Shown piece by piece: positions 49,672 through 58,432 of a stretch of 64,000 nucleotides of DNA. Under the pieces are notes generated by a model. That model made no database searches and was not told the origin of the DNA. It saw nothing but the letters and a program-made list of their open reading frames with translations. Position 1 is the stretch's first letter, and each line of letters opens with the position of its first letter. This stretch comes from Flavobacterium johnsoniae UW101 (lineage in GTDB: Bacteria; Bacteroidota; Bacteroidia; Flavobacteriales; Flavobacteriaceae), in assembly GCF_000016645.1 (NCBI RefSeq), contig NC_009441.1, forward strand, positions 2,046,001 to 2,110,000, given 5' to 3'. The translations under genes were made by a program, and so were the position numbers.

Positions 49672-49677
49672 TAGAAG

Positions 49678-51090
49678 ATGGAAAAAGATAACATTGCAGT
49701 AGGTCTAGATATTGGAACGACAAAGATAGTTGCCATGATAGGCAAGAAAAATGAGTATGGTAAATTGGAAATTTTGGGTATTGGAAAATCCAAAAGTCTT
49801 GGTGTTGCACGTGGTGTGGTAAACAACATTACGCAGACTATTCAATCTATTCAGCAGGCAATCCTTGAAGCAGAAAACAATTCAGGTTATAAAATAAAAG
49901 ATGTAGTTGTAGGTATCGCCGGGCAGCACATCAGAAGTATTCAGCATACAGATTACATCAGCCGTAATAATCCGGAAGAAGTAATTGGTGAAAAAGATAT
50001 TCAGCTTTTAATCGATCAGGTAAATAAACTGGCTATGTTACCGGGAGAAGAAATTATTCACGTTCTGCCGCAGGAATTTAAGATCGACGGACAATCTGAA
50101 ATCAAAGAACCAATTGGAATGTACGGCGGAAGATTAGAATCTAGTTTTCACGTTGTAGTAGGGCAGGCTTCTTCAATCAGAAACGTTGGAAGATGTATTC
50201 AGAGTTCAGGAATCGAATTGTCTGGATTAACATTAGAACCATTAGCTTCTGCAGATGCTGTTTTAAGTCAGGAAGAAAAAGAAGCGGGAGTTGCGCTTAT
50301 CGATATCGGGGGCGGAACAACCGATTTAGCCATTTTTAAAGACGGAATTATTCGTCATACAGCTGTAATTCCTTTTGGAGGAAATGTAATTACAGATGAT
50401 ATTAAAGAAGGCTGTTCGATTATCGAAAAACAAGCAGAGCTTTTAAAAATAAAATTCGGATCAGCATGGCCGGGAGAAAATAAAGACAACGAAATTGTTT
50501 CTATTCCTGGTTTAAGAGGCAGAGAACCAAAAGAGATTTCATTAAAAAATCTTTCAAAAATTATCCACGCCCGTGTGGTGGAAATCGTAGAACAGGTTTT
50601 TGCAGAAATCAAAGCTTACGGACATGAAGATCCCCGCAAAAAGTTAATTGCAGGAATTGTTCTTACTGGTGGTGGTGCACAATTAAAGCACATTAAACAA
50701 TTAGTAGAATACATCACTGGTATGGATACCAGAATTGGATATCCAAACGAGCATTTGGCAGGAAACTCAAGCGAAGAAATTTCCAGTCCGTTATTTGCAA
50801 CAGCAGTTGGTTTAGTAATGAACAGCATCGAAAACAGTACACAAAGTGCTATTAGAATGGAAGTTGTTAATGAACAGCCAAAAGTAGTTTACAGAACCGT
50901 TGAACCGCCTGTACAGCAGCCGCGATACGAAGTTGAAGAAAACTACGTTGAAAAAGTAGAAACTATGGAACACGCAAGAGAAGTTAAAACAACTAAGGCT
51001 GGACCAGAATCTACAGAAACAAAAATCAGAAGATCATTTTTTGATAGATATGTCGACAAAATCAAAGATTTTTTAGACAACGCAGAATAA
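49678..51090 (+). CDS. ftsA: Cell division protein FtsA
   Basis: The 470-residue actin-fold protein shows VGLDIGTTKIVAMIG (phosphate 1), VALIDIGGGTTDLAIFKDG (phosphate 2) and AGIVLTGGGAQLKHIKQLV (adenosine motif). FtsA tethers FtsZ to the membrane; the C-terminal tail (RRSFFDRYVDKIKDFLDNAE) is the expected amphipathic helix. An acidic, low-complexity linker (residues ~405-445) separates core and tail. The gene begins seven bases after ftsQ. Confidence 0.95.
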   Translation: MEKDNIAVGLDIGTTKIVAMIGKKNEYGKLEILGIGKSKSLGVARGVVNNITQTIQSIQQAILEAENNSGYKIKDVVVGIAGQHIRSIQHTDYISRNNPEEVIGEKDIQLLIDQVNKLAMLPGEEIIHVLPQEFKIDGQSEIKEPIGMYGGRLESSFHVVVGQASSIRNVGRCIQSSGIELSGLTLEPLASADAVLSQEEKEAGVALIDIGGGTTDLAIFKDGIIRHTAVIPFGGNVITDDIKEGCSIIEKQAELLKIKFGSAWPGENKDNEIVSIPGLRGREPKEISLKNLSKIIHARVVEIVEQVFAEIKAYGHEDPRKKLIAGIVLTGGGAQLKHIKQLVEYITGMDTRIGYPNEHLAGNSSEEISSPLFATAVGLVMNSIENSTQSAIRMEVVNEQPKVVYRTVEPPVQQPRYEVEENYVEKVETMEHAREVKTTKAGPESTETKIRRSFFDRYVDKIKDFLDNAE

Positions 51091-51169
51091 TAAAAGAGAA
51101 GGATTACTTTCTTGCCCCAAGTCAAGAAGTAAAAAATGTACTAAATAAGAATTTCAAAAAACCAAAAAG

Positions 51170-53152
51170 ATGATGAGCAACTCAGAATTTGGAAGTATTT
51201 CATTTGATTTACCAAAAAACCAATCAAATGTAATCAAAGTAATAGGTGTAGGTGGAGGAGGAAGCAATGCTATCAACCACATGTTTAAACAAGGTATTAA
51301 AGGTGTAGATTTTATAGTTTGTAATACCGATTCACAAGCACTGCAGAACAGTTCAGTGCCTAACAAAATTCAGTTAGGAGTAAATTTAACAGAAGGTCTT
51401 GGAGCAGGAGCAAATCCTGACGTAGGACAGCAGTCTGCTATTGAAAGCATTGCCGACATTGAGAAAATGTTAGACCGCGGCACTAAAATGGTATTTATTA
51501 CCGCTGGTATGGGTGGAGGAACCGGTACTGGTGCAGCTCCCGTTATCGCACAATTAGCAAAAGAAAGAGAAATCCTTACAGTGGGTATCGTGACAATTCC
51601 GTTTCAGTTTGAAGGGAAAGTACGTCAGGAGCAGGCACTTTTAGGAATCGAAAAACTACGTAAACAAGTTGACTCTTTAATTGTAATTAACAACAATAAA
51701 TTAAGAGAAGTTTACGGAAATCTAGGTTTCAAAGCTGGATTCTCTAAAGCAGATGAAGTTTTGGCAACAGCCTCTAGAGGTATTGCTGAAGTAATTACGC
51801 ACCACTATACTCAAAATATCGATTTACGCGATGCTAAAACAGTTTTGGCAAACAGCGGAACAGCTATTATGGGATCTGCTGTGGCAGAAGGAGAAAACAG
51901 AGCAAAAGATGCAATTGTATCTGCATTAGATTCACCATTATTAAATGACAATAAAATTACAGGAGCCAAAAACGTATTGTTGCTTATCGTTTCTGGGTCT
52001 AACGAGATAACGCTTGACGAAATCGGAGAAATCAACGATCATATTCAGGCAGAAGCAGGTTACAATGCCAATATCATCATGGGGGTTGGAGAAGACGAAA
52101 GCCTTGGTGAAGCTATCGCGGTAACTATTATTGCAACTGGTTTTGACGTTGAACAACAAAACGAGATTGTTAATACTGAGCCTAAAAAAATCATTCATAC
52201 GTTAGAAGATGAGCAGAGAAGTGTTCATAATTTAACAAACAAACCGCTTACTTCATTTGATTTAAATGCAGAAACACCTACTGCAAAATCAGAGGAGAAG
52301 ATTGTTTTTGAATTAATGGAAGATACGGTTGCTCCCGTACAAACTCCAGTTGCTCCGGTAACAACACCTACAATCAATCAGGAAGAATTGGTAGTGATGT
52401 CTGAGTTCATTAAAAACCTTGATGTAACTTTTGAAATCGTGTCGCCAATTACTGATATTGATTTTAAAATTTCGACTCCTGCTGCAGAACCGGTTCAGGA
52501 AGTAAAACCTGTACAGCAAAGAACTTTTGAAAGAGAAGAACAACAAACTACTTTTTCATTTGATTTACCGCTTTTCAAGTCAGAGCCTGAAATTAAAAGA
52601 GAACCAATTGCAGAACAAGACAATAAAATTGTTTTTGAACTGTCAAACGAAACTCGCAACATAAAAGTAAACGATCCGGTTTCATTTGTACCGGTAACGG
52701 AGCTTTCTGATAAAGGAATTATCAAATATTCGTTAGAAGAATATATGGAAGTTGAGAACGATTTACTAACTTCTAAACCGGTTGAAAAAGTGGTTGAAGA
52801 TGTTGTTCCTGAAGAATTAAACATTACGTTGAAATCAAGAGCTGATTTTGCAAGCCAGCCAGATTTTTCAACAACTTCAGAAGTTTCTCCAATGGAATTA
52901 ACAATTGAAGAAACACTTCGTTTAAGAGCTGAAGAAAGAAGAAAGAAACTAAAAGAATTTAATTATAAATTCCACAATAACGTTTCAAGAATAGATGAGC
53001 TGGAAAAAGAACCAGCTTACAAAAGATTAGGAATCGATTTGTCGAATTCTCAGTCAAACAATACAAATTCTAGAATTTCGGTTGGAACAGATAGTAACAA
53101 CGATTTGCAATTGCGTTCAAATAATTCATTTTTGCACGACAACGTAGATTAA
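51170..53152 (+). CDS. ftsZ: Cell division protein FtsZ with long C-terminal extension
   Basis: FtsZ is the tubulin-like GTPase that forms the division ring. The GTPase domain is complete in the first ~325 residues: VIGVGGGGSNAINHM, ITAGMGGGTGTGAAPVIAQL and NIDLRDAKTVLANSG (T7-type loop). A linker of about 300 residues rich in Glu, Pro, Val and Thr follows, ending in EPAYKRLGIDLS and a short Asn/Ser tail. At 660 residues it is far longer than E. coli FtsZ (383), as in other Flavobacteria. A second ATG directly follows the first. The terminator after it closes the cluster. Confidence 0.95.
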   Translation: MMSNSEFGSISFDLPKNQSNVIKVIGVGGGGSNAINHMFKQGIKGVDFIVCNTDSQALQNSSVPNKIQLGVNLTEGLGAGANPDVGQQSAIESIADIEKMLDRGTKMVFITAGMGGGTGTGAAPVIAQLAKEREILTVGIVTIPFQFEGKVRQEQALLGIEKLRKQVDSLIVINNNKLREVYGNLGFKAGFSKADEVLATASRGIAEVITHHYTQNIDLRDAKTVLANSGTAIMGSAVAEGENRAKDAIVSALDSPLLNDNKITGAKNVLLLIVSGSNEITLDEIGEINDHIQAEAGYNANIIMGVGEDESLGEAIAVTIIATGFDVEQQNEIVNTEPKKIIHTLEDEQRSVHNLTNKPLTSFDLNAETPTAKSEEKIVFELMEDTVAPVQTPVAPVTTPTINQEELVVMSEFIKNLDVTFEIVSPITDIDFKISTPAAEPVQEVKPVQQRTFEREEQQTTFSFDLPLFKSEPEIKREPIAEQDNKIVFELSNETRNIKVNDPVSFVPVTELSDKGIIKYSLEEYMEVENDLLTSKPVEKVVEDVVPEELNITLKSRADFASQPDFSTTSEVSPMELTIEETLRLRAEERRKKLKEFNYKFHNNVSRIDELEKEPAYKRLGIDLSNSQSNNTNSRISVGTDSNNDLQLRSNNSFLHDNVD

Positions 53153-53177
53153 TTTTACAATCATAATATAAGGATAG

Positions 53178-53214
53178 CCCGAAAATTGGATTTAATTTTC
53201 GGGTTATTTTTTTT
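53178..53214 (+). terminator. Terminator of the dcw cluster
   Basis: A perfect 10-bp stem CCCGAAAATT/AATTTTCGGG with a 6-base loop is followed by a T-rich run, 26 bases after ftsZ. Confidence 0.85.
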
Positions 53215-53270
53215 ATCTTCGCACAGAATTTAGAAATTTGACTTTTAAATTAGTATTTTAAAGACAATAT

Positions 53271-53360
53271 TGTCACCCTGAGCGAAGTCGAAGGGCTTCT
53301 TGTCGGAAAGGGCTTCGTCAACGTTTATCCTGAGCGAAGCCGAATGGACTCAGCCTGACA
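53271..53360. repeat. 90-bp element with terminal inverted repeats
   Basis: The ends TGTCACCCTGAG and CTCAGCCTGACA are inverted repeats (10 of 12 bases). Inside are two direct copies of CCTGAGCGAAGYCGAA (53278 and 53329). The motif CCTGAGCGAAGTCGAAGGG is one I know as a widely dispersed bacterial intergenic repeat. The element has no coding capacity. It is GC-richer than its surroundings and fits a REP/MITE-like sequence. Confidence 0.75.
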
Positions 53361-53442
53361 ACTAGAATATTATTTAAAATAAAAAATACCTGGTTAATAA
53401 TCAATTTATAAGCACAGCTTATTCAAATAAAAAAATATAAAG

Positions 53443-53892
53443 ATGAGTTTACAAGCAAAAATCATGGACGAGATCAAAACGGCCATGAAAGCAAAAGATA
53501 CAGTAGCATTAGAAGCATTAAGAGCAGTAAAATCTGAATTATTATTAGCTTCGACAGCTTCAGGATCTAAAGAAGATTTAAAAGAAGACGAAGAAATTAA
53601 ATTACTTCAAAGATTAGTAAAAACTCGTAAAGAAAGCGCAAGAATCTTTACAGAGCAAAACCGTCCTGACTTAGCTGAACCAGAATTGGCTCAGGTAGCG
53701 GTAATCGAGAAGTTTTTACCAGCTCAGTTAAGCGAAGAAGAAGTAGAAGCTGTAATTGCAAAAATCATTGCAGAAACAGGCGCTTCTGGAATTGCTTCAA
53801 TGGGTAAAGTTATGGGATTAGCATCTGCTCAATTAGGCGGAACTGCTGAAGGAAAAACCATTTCTACAATTGTGAAAAAATTACTTTCGTAA
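53443..53892 (+). CDS. GatB/YqeY domain protein
   Basis: The 149-residue protein matches the YqeY family along its length: KIMDEIKTAMKAKDTVALEA, LRAVKSELLLAS, EEIKLLQRLVKTRKESARIF, AVIEKFLPAQLSEEEVEAVI and SMGKVMGLASAQLGGTAEGK. The family resembles the C-terminal tRNA-binding domain of the GatB amidotransferase subunit, but its own function is not established. The gene follows the dcw cluster after the 90-bp repeated element. Confidence 0.92.
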   Translation: MSLQAKIMDEIKTAMKAKDTVALEALRAVKSELLLASTASGSKEDLKEDEEIKLLQRLVKTRKESARIFTEQNRPDLAEPELAQVAVIEKFLPAQLSEEEVEAVIAKIIAETGASGIASMGKVMGLASAQLGGTAEGKTISTIVKKLLS

Positions 53893-53895
53893 ATA

Positions 53896-53940
53896 ATTTA
53901 TGATTTTAGTCCCGATAGCTTCGGGACTAAAATCATAAAT
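53896..53940. repeat. 20-bp perfect inverted repeat before tRNA-Arg
   Basis: ATTTATGATTTTAGTCCCGA pairs without mismatch to its complement at 53921-53940 around the loop TAGCT. It starts three bases after the YqeY gene and ends 12 bases before tRNA-Arg. It lacks a T run. It may act as a terminator or RNA-processing site; the core TAGTCCCGA..TCGGGACTA is a common Bacteroidota intergenic palindrome. Confidence 0.75.
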
Positions 53941-53952
53941 CTAACATTAACT

Positions 53953-54026
53953 GACCTCGTAGTTCAACTGGATAGAATATCAGATTTCGGCTCTGAGGGT
54001 TGGGGGTTCGAACCCCTCCGGGGTCA
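53953..54026 (+). tRNA. tRNA-Arg (anticodon TCG)
   Basis: The 74-base cloverleaf has acceptor GACCTCG/CGGGGTC (one G-U pair), a D arm with AGTTCAACTGGATAGA, anticodon stem TCAGA/TCTGA with loop TTTCGGC (anticodon TCG), a 5-base variable loop, T arm GGGGG-TTCGAAC-CCCTC and discriminator A. CCA is not encoded. It reads CGA and, by wobble, other CGN codons. Confidence 0.92.
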
Positions 54027-54037
54027 CATTTAAAACT

Positions 54038-54076
54038 AAAAAAGCCTGCAAAATATTTTTTTGCAGGCTTTTTTTA
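54038..54076 (+). terminator. Terminator of tRNA-Arg
   Basis: AAAAAAGCCTGCAAAA pairs with TTTTGCAGGCTTTTTT around a short AT loop, with a long T run, 12 bases after the tRNA. The rest of the spacer up to 54230 shows no gene. Confidence 0.88.
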
Positions 54077-54230
54077 TGCCTTGAAATTCACTTATAAACA
54101 ACAAATAAACTACTTTGTATTATTATTGGAAATCTTAATAAAAAAACCGAAATTGAGCTGGAATTAAACTAAATAATAACCCCATCTGCTGAATATTGTT
54201 CTAATTTATCAAATTAAACAAAATATATCA

Positions 54231-54845
54231 ATGAGACATACATTAATAATTATGGGATTTTTTACAACAATTTTAAGTTTCTTTGGATGTTCAGGACAAA
54301 CAAAACAAGAAAGCGATGTGATGATTGTCACTGTTATGGAAGAAAAAAAATTTGAACCATCAAAAGACAAGCTTGTTAATATGCATTTGACTAAACAAAC
54401 TATATACGGAACTGCGGATAAATATTTATTAGACGAAATTTTTGATCATCTTTATAGTCAGTGCTCAGTTGAGAATCAAAGAGAATATGATATTGTAATG
54501 TCATGGAATAAATCAAAACAAGCGGTTTATAAAGTTTGTTTATTTAAAGGAGAAGTAAATAATGGCGGTTATAATCAGTTTTACAACAATTCTGGTGTAC
54601 AGTATTATAAAGATTTACCAGACGCTTTAAATCTTATTGGAGCTCACAAATTTGCAGACTTAACAAAACGCGCTAATGACACTTTTGAAAAAGAATACGA
54701 AAGAGTCACAAAGTATCAGGAAAAATTTGTGGATGACCCATTAGAGGAGTTTGATGATGAGTTTTTTGACTTGAATAAAACTAAAAATCTTGAAAAACTG
54801 CTTGTTGACTACATCAGAAAACATAAAAAAGAACTTGTTGATTAA
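54231..54845 (+). CDS. DUF4375-type lipoprotein
   Basis: The 204-residue protein begins with a lipoprotein-like leader (MRHTLIIMGFFTTILSFFGC, Cys20). The body contains VNNGGYNQFYNNSGVQYYKD and LPDALNLIGAHKFADLTKRA, the NGGxxQFxxNxxG pattern of DUF4375 (DMP19-like) proteins, then an acidic helical stretch (DDPLEEFDDEFFDLNK). The function of the domain is not established. Most relatives are cytoplasmic; a lipoprotein form is less common but also seen in Bacteroidota. No operon partner. Confidence 0.75.
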   Translation: MRHTLIIMGFFTTILSFFGCSGQTKQESDVMIVTVMEEKKFEPSKDKLVNMHLTKQTIYGTADKYLLDEIFDHLYSQCSVENQREYDIVMSWNKSKQAVYKVCLFKGEVNNGGYNQFYNNSGVQYYKDLPDALNLIGAHKFADLTKRANDTFEKEYERVTKYQEKFVDDPLEEFDDEFFDLNKTKNLEKLLVDYIRKHKKELVD

Positions 54846-54915
54846 TTTTACTGAAGCTTAATCTCTAGAGATGCTGTTTTGAATATTATTGCGTGTTAAT
54901 TTAAAAGTAAAATCT

Positions 54916-54954
54916 AAAAAGAAGGCTTCTCAATTAGAGAAGCCTTCTTTTTTT
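54916..54954. terminator. Bidirectional terminator
   Basis: AAAGAAGGCTTCTC pairs perfectly with GAGAAGCCTTCTTT around AATTA, with A and T runs outside. It lies one base from the facing beta-propeller gene stop. Confidence 0.85.
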
Positions 54955-54955
54955 A

Positions 54956-56158
54956 TTATCGAATTATTTTTAGATAAGCGGTGTAAACATTGTCTTTAAG
55001 TGAAGTTCGCATATAATATACGTTTTCGTCTTTTTCTTTTAAATCAAACTGAATTAAACCGGCATCACAGTAATAGTAAAGTAAGTTATCATCATTGTCC
55101 GGGAATTCAATGTTTGAAACAGGCAGGGTTGTTAATTTTGCATCAAATGCTATTTCTCCATTATTTAAATCCAGCTCAAAAAGTTTCTTTTTACGAGTGT
55201 ATCCCCAAATGTTTTCACTTTCTTTAAGAATGTATTCGATATTATCATCCTTAAAATCGGTTTTCCAAAGCTGAGTTCCTGTTTTTGAATCAACAGCATA
55301 GATAGAAGAAAACTGAGGGCCTTGTGCTGCTAAATATATTTTTTTGTCATGGCACAATATACGTTCCTTTGTATTGTATTGACTTTCATCTAATTTAAAT
55401 TCCCATACAATATCAAGGTTATTAGGATTTAATGCAAAAAGCACATTTTTTTCATTTGCAATAAATACATTTTCACCATCTGTTACAGGTTTTCCAGTCA
55501 TGGCTTCCTCAAAGCTTTTTTGGCTTAGTACTTTTCCTGTATCGGCTTCAAAACTATAAACAGTTGAACCGCTTTGAGTAAAAATTTTGTTATTAAAAAC
55601 TAATGTCTGAATGTCGTTATTTGGAGTGTCTAGTTTGTAATTCCATGCCAGACTTCCGTCTTTTATGTTAAGAGCATAAAGATTACTGCTTCCGTTTTGA
55701 TTTTGAGCAATGATAAAAAGTTTTCCATTGCTTATAGTTGGAGCCTGATCTTTTAGTATAATTTGATCAGTAATATTGCCCAGTCTTGATTTCCAGAAAA
55801 ACTCGCCTGATTGATTGTCTACAGCAAAAATTTCACCATTAATAAACGGAACATATACAACACCATCCTGCAATGTAACTTTGTTGCCGCACATTTCCGT
55901 ATTAGCATCTGAAGGTTTTACGGTCCAGTTAATTGTTTCGGTTTCTAAATCAAATGAAAAAAGTGCGCCGTCGTAATCATAAATAAGCATTGATTCGCCG
56001 TCTAATGGGATTTTTTTAACCGGTTTAAAGGCTTTGTTTACAACCATTTCAGCAACGGGAAGTTTATTATTGGCATTGTTAGTTTTACTGGCTGGCGCTT
56101 GTCCAAACATATTTACAGCAATAAATGCAAATAAAAATGGTACTAGTGTTTTTTTCAT
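54956..56158 (-). CDS. Exported PQQ-type beta-propeller protein
   Basis: The 400-residue protein has a signal peptide (MKKTLVPFLFAFIAVNMFGQ). At least six PQQ-like blades with the AxxxxTGxxxW pattern follow (AVDNQSGEFFWKSRLGNI, ALNIKDGSLAWNYKLD, ALNPNNLDIVWEFKLD, AVDSKTGTQLWKTDF). It resembles BamB-like propellers in length and repeat count, but there is no lipobox Cys, so it is not a BamB lipoprotein. Such propellers usually mediate protein contacts in the periplasm. The gene precedes nothing on its strand. Confidence 0.8.
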   Translation of the reverse strand: MKKTLVPFLFAFIAVNMFGQAPASKTNNANNKLPVAEMVVNKAFKPVKKIPLDGESMLIYDYDGALFSFDLETETINWTVKPSDANTEMCGNKVTLQDGVVYVPFINGEIFAVDNQSGEFFWKSRLGNITDQIILKDQAPTISNGKLFIIAQNQNGSSNLYALNIKDGSLAWNYKLDTPNNDIQTLVFNNKIFTQSGSTVYSFEADTGKVLSQKSFEEAMTGKPVTDGENVFIANEKNVLFALNPNNLDIVWEFKLDESQYNTKERILCHDKKIYLAAQGPQFSSIYAVDSKTGTQLWKTDFKDDNIEYILKESENIWGYTRKKKLFELDLNNGEIAFDAKLTTLPVSNIEFPDNDDNLLYYYCDAGLIQFDLKEKDENVYYMRTSLKDNVYTAYLKIIR

Positions 56159-56199
56159 TTTTGAAATTTTGATTTGGGTGATTTTTTTAAGCAGGTATT

Positions 56200-56394
56200 T
56201 TATTTCTGTGTTTTCTTTCTGAAATTTTTAATTAAAACATAAACCGAAAAAACAAAAACAATCAAATACACAATTGCCAGAGCTGGTTTTTCAAATTTTA
56301 AAGTTTCAAAGTCAATTTGTTTGTACAATGCTGCACCTACAATGATGGCTACAATACTAAACGTAAATACCGGCACATTATTTTTGTTTTCCAT
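56200..56394 (-). CDS. Small two-helix membrane protein
   Basis: The 64-residue protein has two hydrophobic helices (VFTFSIVAIIVGAALY, about 9-24, and ALAIVYLIVFVFSVYVLI, about 38-55) joined by a charged loop, and a basic tail (KNFRKKTQK). No family recognised. It lies 27 bases after the RibD-like gene on the same strand and 41 before the propeller gene, so the three may be co-transcribed. Confidence 0.6.
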   Translation of the reverse strand: MENKNNVPVFTFSIVAIIVGAALYKQIDFETLKFEKPALAIVYLIVFVFSVYVLIKNFRKKTQK

Positions 56395-56421
56395 GTTTTG
56401 ATGTTTTTGATTTATAATTGG

Positions 56422-57024
56422 TTATTTAATAGTTTCTTCTGCATTTCCAGTTTTTACTTCTCCGGCGCGTTTGTAACTGGCTAAAATTACTCCAGTCGAA
56501 GTAACAGTATTTTCGATTAATTCAAATCCTGACGGATGTGCATTATCGTCAAATAGTTTTTTTCCTCTGCCAAGCAGTAAGGGATGAATTTTTAATCTAA
56601 TTTCATCTACTAAATCATTTTTGAGCAGTAAATGAATAAGTTCGCTGCTTCCCCAAACCTGAATATCTAAACCTTCTGTCTCTTTTAGTTTTTTTATTTC
56701 TGCCAGATTTTTGATAAAGATAGAGTTTTTCCAATCTGATTTTTTTCTGGTTTTAGAAAGAACGTATTTATTGCCTTCATTAATATCAGGCCAAAATGCA
56801 GCGTTTTTCGGCCAGTAATCTTCCCAAATTTCGAAAGTCTTTCTGCCCAAAAGATAATCTGCCGGTTTTAGCTCATTTTTTACAGCACTGCTATAAGTTT
56901 CGTCTCCATAAGGCGCAGTCCATCCTCCATATTTAAATCCGTCTGATTTATCTTCTTTTGGTCCGCCCGGAGCCTGCATTACACCATCCAGCGAAATCAT
57001 CGACAAAACAATTATTTTTCTCAT
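56422..57024 (-). CDS. Dihydrofolate reductase family protein (RibD C-terminal type)
   Basis: The 200-residue protein has the RibD/DHFR-like pattern: KIIVLSMISLDGVMQAPGGP, a GGWTAPYGDE loop, DYLLGRKTFEIWEDYWP and VLSKTRKKSDWKNSIF, then VWGSSELIHLLLKNDLVDE and HPLLLGRGKKLFD. The last two are the NADPH-binding and closing segments typical of stand-alone RibD C-terminal-like reductases. The substrate of this type is generally unknown. It leads the small leftward operon. Confidence 0.85.
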   Translation of the reverse strand: MRKIIVLSMISLDGVMQAPGGPKEDKSDGFKYGGWTAPYGDETYSSAVKNELKPADYLLGRKTFEIWEDYWPKNAAFWPDINEGNKYVLSKTRKKSDWKNSIFIKNLAEIKKLKETEGLDIQVWGSSELIHLLLKNDLVDEIRLKIHPLLLGRGKKLFDDNAHPSGFELIENTVTSTGVILASYKRAGEVKTGNAEETIK

Positions 57025-57087
57025 AATATATTGATTTTGTGTTTATGTAAATTTAATAAACTTATATATTGAGAGGTAAATAAAATT

Positions 57088-57450
57088 TTATTCAATAACC
57101 AGTTTTATATATTTATTTCCGTCTTCATCAATATCTTCGGCATTGTAAGCGCGTTTTCCAATAAGATTTTGAACGGCTTTTTGAGCATCTTCTAAATCAC
57201 CGCCTAATTCAAGTGTTACAATTCTTGAAGTATTAAAAGCATCTTCGTCAACAAAATCTGAAACATGCAGATAGAATTCGTCCAGAATATCTTCTAGCGG
57301 ATATTGAGAATCTTCATTTTCTTCTAACTCATATGTTACGGCAAAAACATATAAATCTCCATCTTGTTTGTCAAAATAGATTCCGTTTTCGATTAATTCA
57401 TAATTAGGCGTATTGTATTTTGGTAATTCAATCTGGCTGATATTCTTCAT
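57088..57450 (-). CDS. Small acidic conserved-looking protein
   Basis: I chose the start at MKNISQIELPKYNTPNYELI (120 residues), since the 24 upstream codons look like untranslated leader. The protein is acidic with an alternating alpha/beta look: GDLYVFAVTYELEENEDSQY, LEDILDEFYLHVSDFVDEDA, and VTLELGGDLEDAQKAVQNLI. No signal peptide. I recognise no family. It diverges from the metallopeptidase gene across 134 bases. Confidence 0.65.
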   Translation of the reverse strand: MKNISQIELPKYNTPNYELIENGIYFDKQDGDLYVFAVTYELEENEDSQYPLEDILDEFYLHVSDFVDEDAFNTSRIVTLELGGDLEDAQKAVQNLIGKRAYNAEDIDEDGNKYIKLVIE

Positions 57451-57584
57451 AATAAGGTAAATATGATTTAAGAAGCTGGTTTTAAGATTATCAAGCGAAT
57501 ATAAAGAAATATTTAATTTCAATTTTATATTTTAGCAAAACAGAGATCAATAAAGCTTTCTGTTTTTTTAATTGAATTAAAACT

Positions 57585-58373
57585 ATGCTTTTTCTCTTTT
57601 TAGGTGGAATTTTATTTGGTTTAATAATCGTGTTTAGAATTATTGAACCAACTTATTTACTGCTTTTTAATAAACCGTTGTTTATATTTTGGCATCCTAT
57701 TTTGAATAAAATGAATGGCGCCGATAAAACAATTTTACGCCGAGAATTTCCATTTTACCTCAATCTTTCAGATAAAAAGAAAGGCTATTTTGAACATCGG
57801 GTGAAGTGTTTCATTGATAATTATAATTTTGACGGAAAAGATATTGAAGTTACACAGGAAATGAAACTCATCATTGCCGGAACTTATGTAATGCTGACTT
57901 TTGGAATGCGAACCTATCTCATTCACTTATTTGAGAATATTGTCATTTATCCTTCTGTATATTACTCAACCATTAATGATGCATATCATAAAGGAGAATA
58001 TAATCCGAGAATGAAAACCATTGTTTTTTCATGGGAAGATTTCCTGAGCGGACATCAGACAAAAGATAATATTAATCTTGGACTTCATGAATTTACACAT
58101 GTCCTGCATTTTCATTCCAGAAAAAGAGCAGATCCTAATGCGATAATATTCTATGATGAATTTACCGAAATAGAAAAGTATTTTGATAAGGAAGACTTAA
58201 CAAATAGGCTTAAGGAAAAACAATATTTTAGAGATTATGCATATACGAACAAGTTTGAATTTCTTGCCGTAATTCTGGAGCATTTTTTTGAAACTCCGGA
58301 AATCTTTAAGAAAGAATTCCCGGAGCTGTTTGAAAATGTAAAAACCATGATTAATTTTAAAGAAGAGGTTTAA
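57585..58373 (+). CDS. MtfA-type zinc metallopeptidase
   Basis: The 262-residue protein has an N-terminal membrane helix (FLFLGGILFGLIIVFRII) and the MtfA/M90 features: LSDKKKGYFEHRVKCFI, AGTYVMLTFGM, the zinc motif HEFTH at 168-172 in NLGLHEFTHVLHF, and the later FFETPEIFKKEFPELFENVK, as in the C-terminal part of MtfA. MtfA in E. coli is a soluble peptidase regulating glucose uptake through Mlc. Here the anchor suggests membrane attachment, and no Mlc is near. Role unknown. Confidence 0.85.
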   Translation: MLFLFLGGILFGLIIVFRIIEPTYLLLFNKPLFIFWHPILNKMNGADKTILRREFPFYLNLSDKKKGYFEHRVKCFIDNYNFDGKDIEVTQEMKLIIAGTYVMLTFGMRTYLIHLFENIVIYPSVYYSTINDAYHKGEYNPRMKTIVFSWEDFLSGHQTKDNINLGLHEFTHVLHFHSRKRADPNAIIFYDEFTEIEKYFDKEDLTNRLKEKQYFRDYAYTNKFEFLAVILEHFFETPEIFKKEFPELFENVKTMINFKEEV

Positions 58374-58432
58374 ATTTTTAGTTTACCATGTCTAAAGTCA
58401 GAGAAGTATCGCTGCTTTATTACTAAATTGAC

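Noticed and set aside
53271..53360. Inverted-repeat element as an insertion sequence
   Set aside because: It is 90 bases long and has no transposase frame; at most a non-autonomous element.
57585..58373. MtfA-type peptidase as the activating protease of the gasdermin-like protein
   Set aside because: It is on the opposite strand, about 2 kb away behind three unrelated genes, and is a zinc peptidase of a family not linked to gasdermins.
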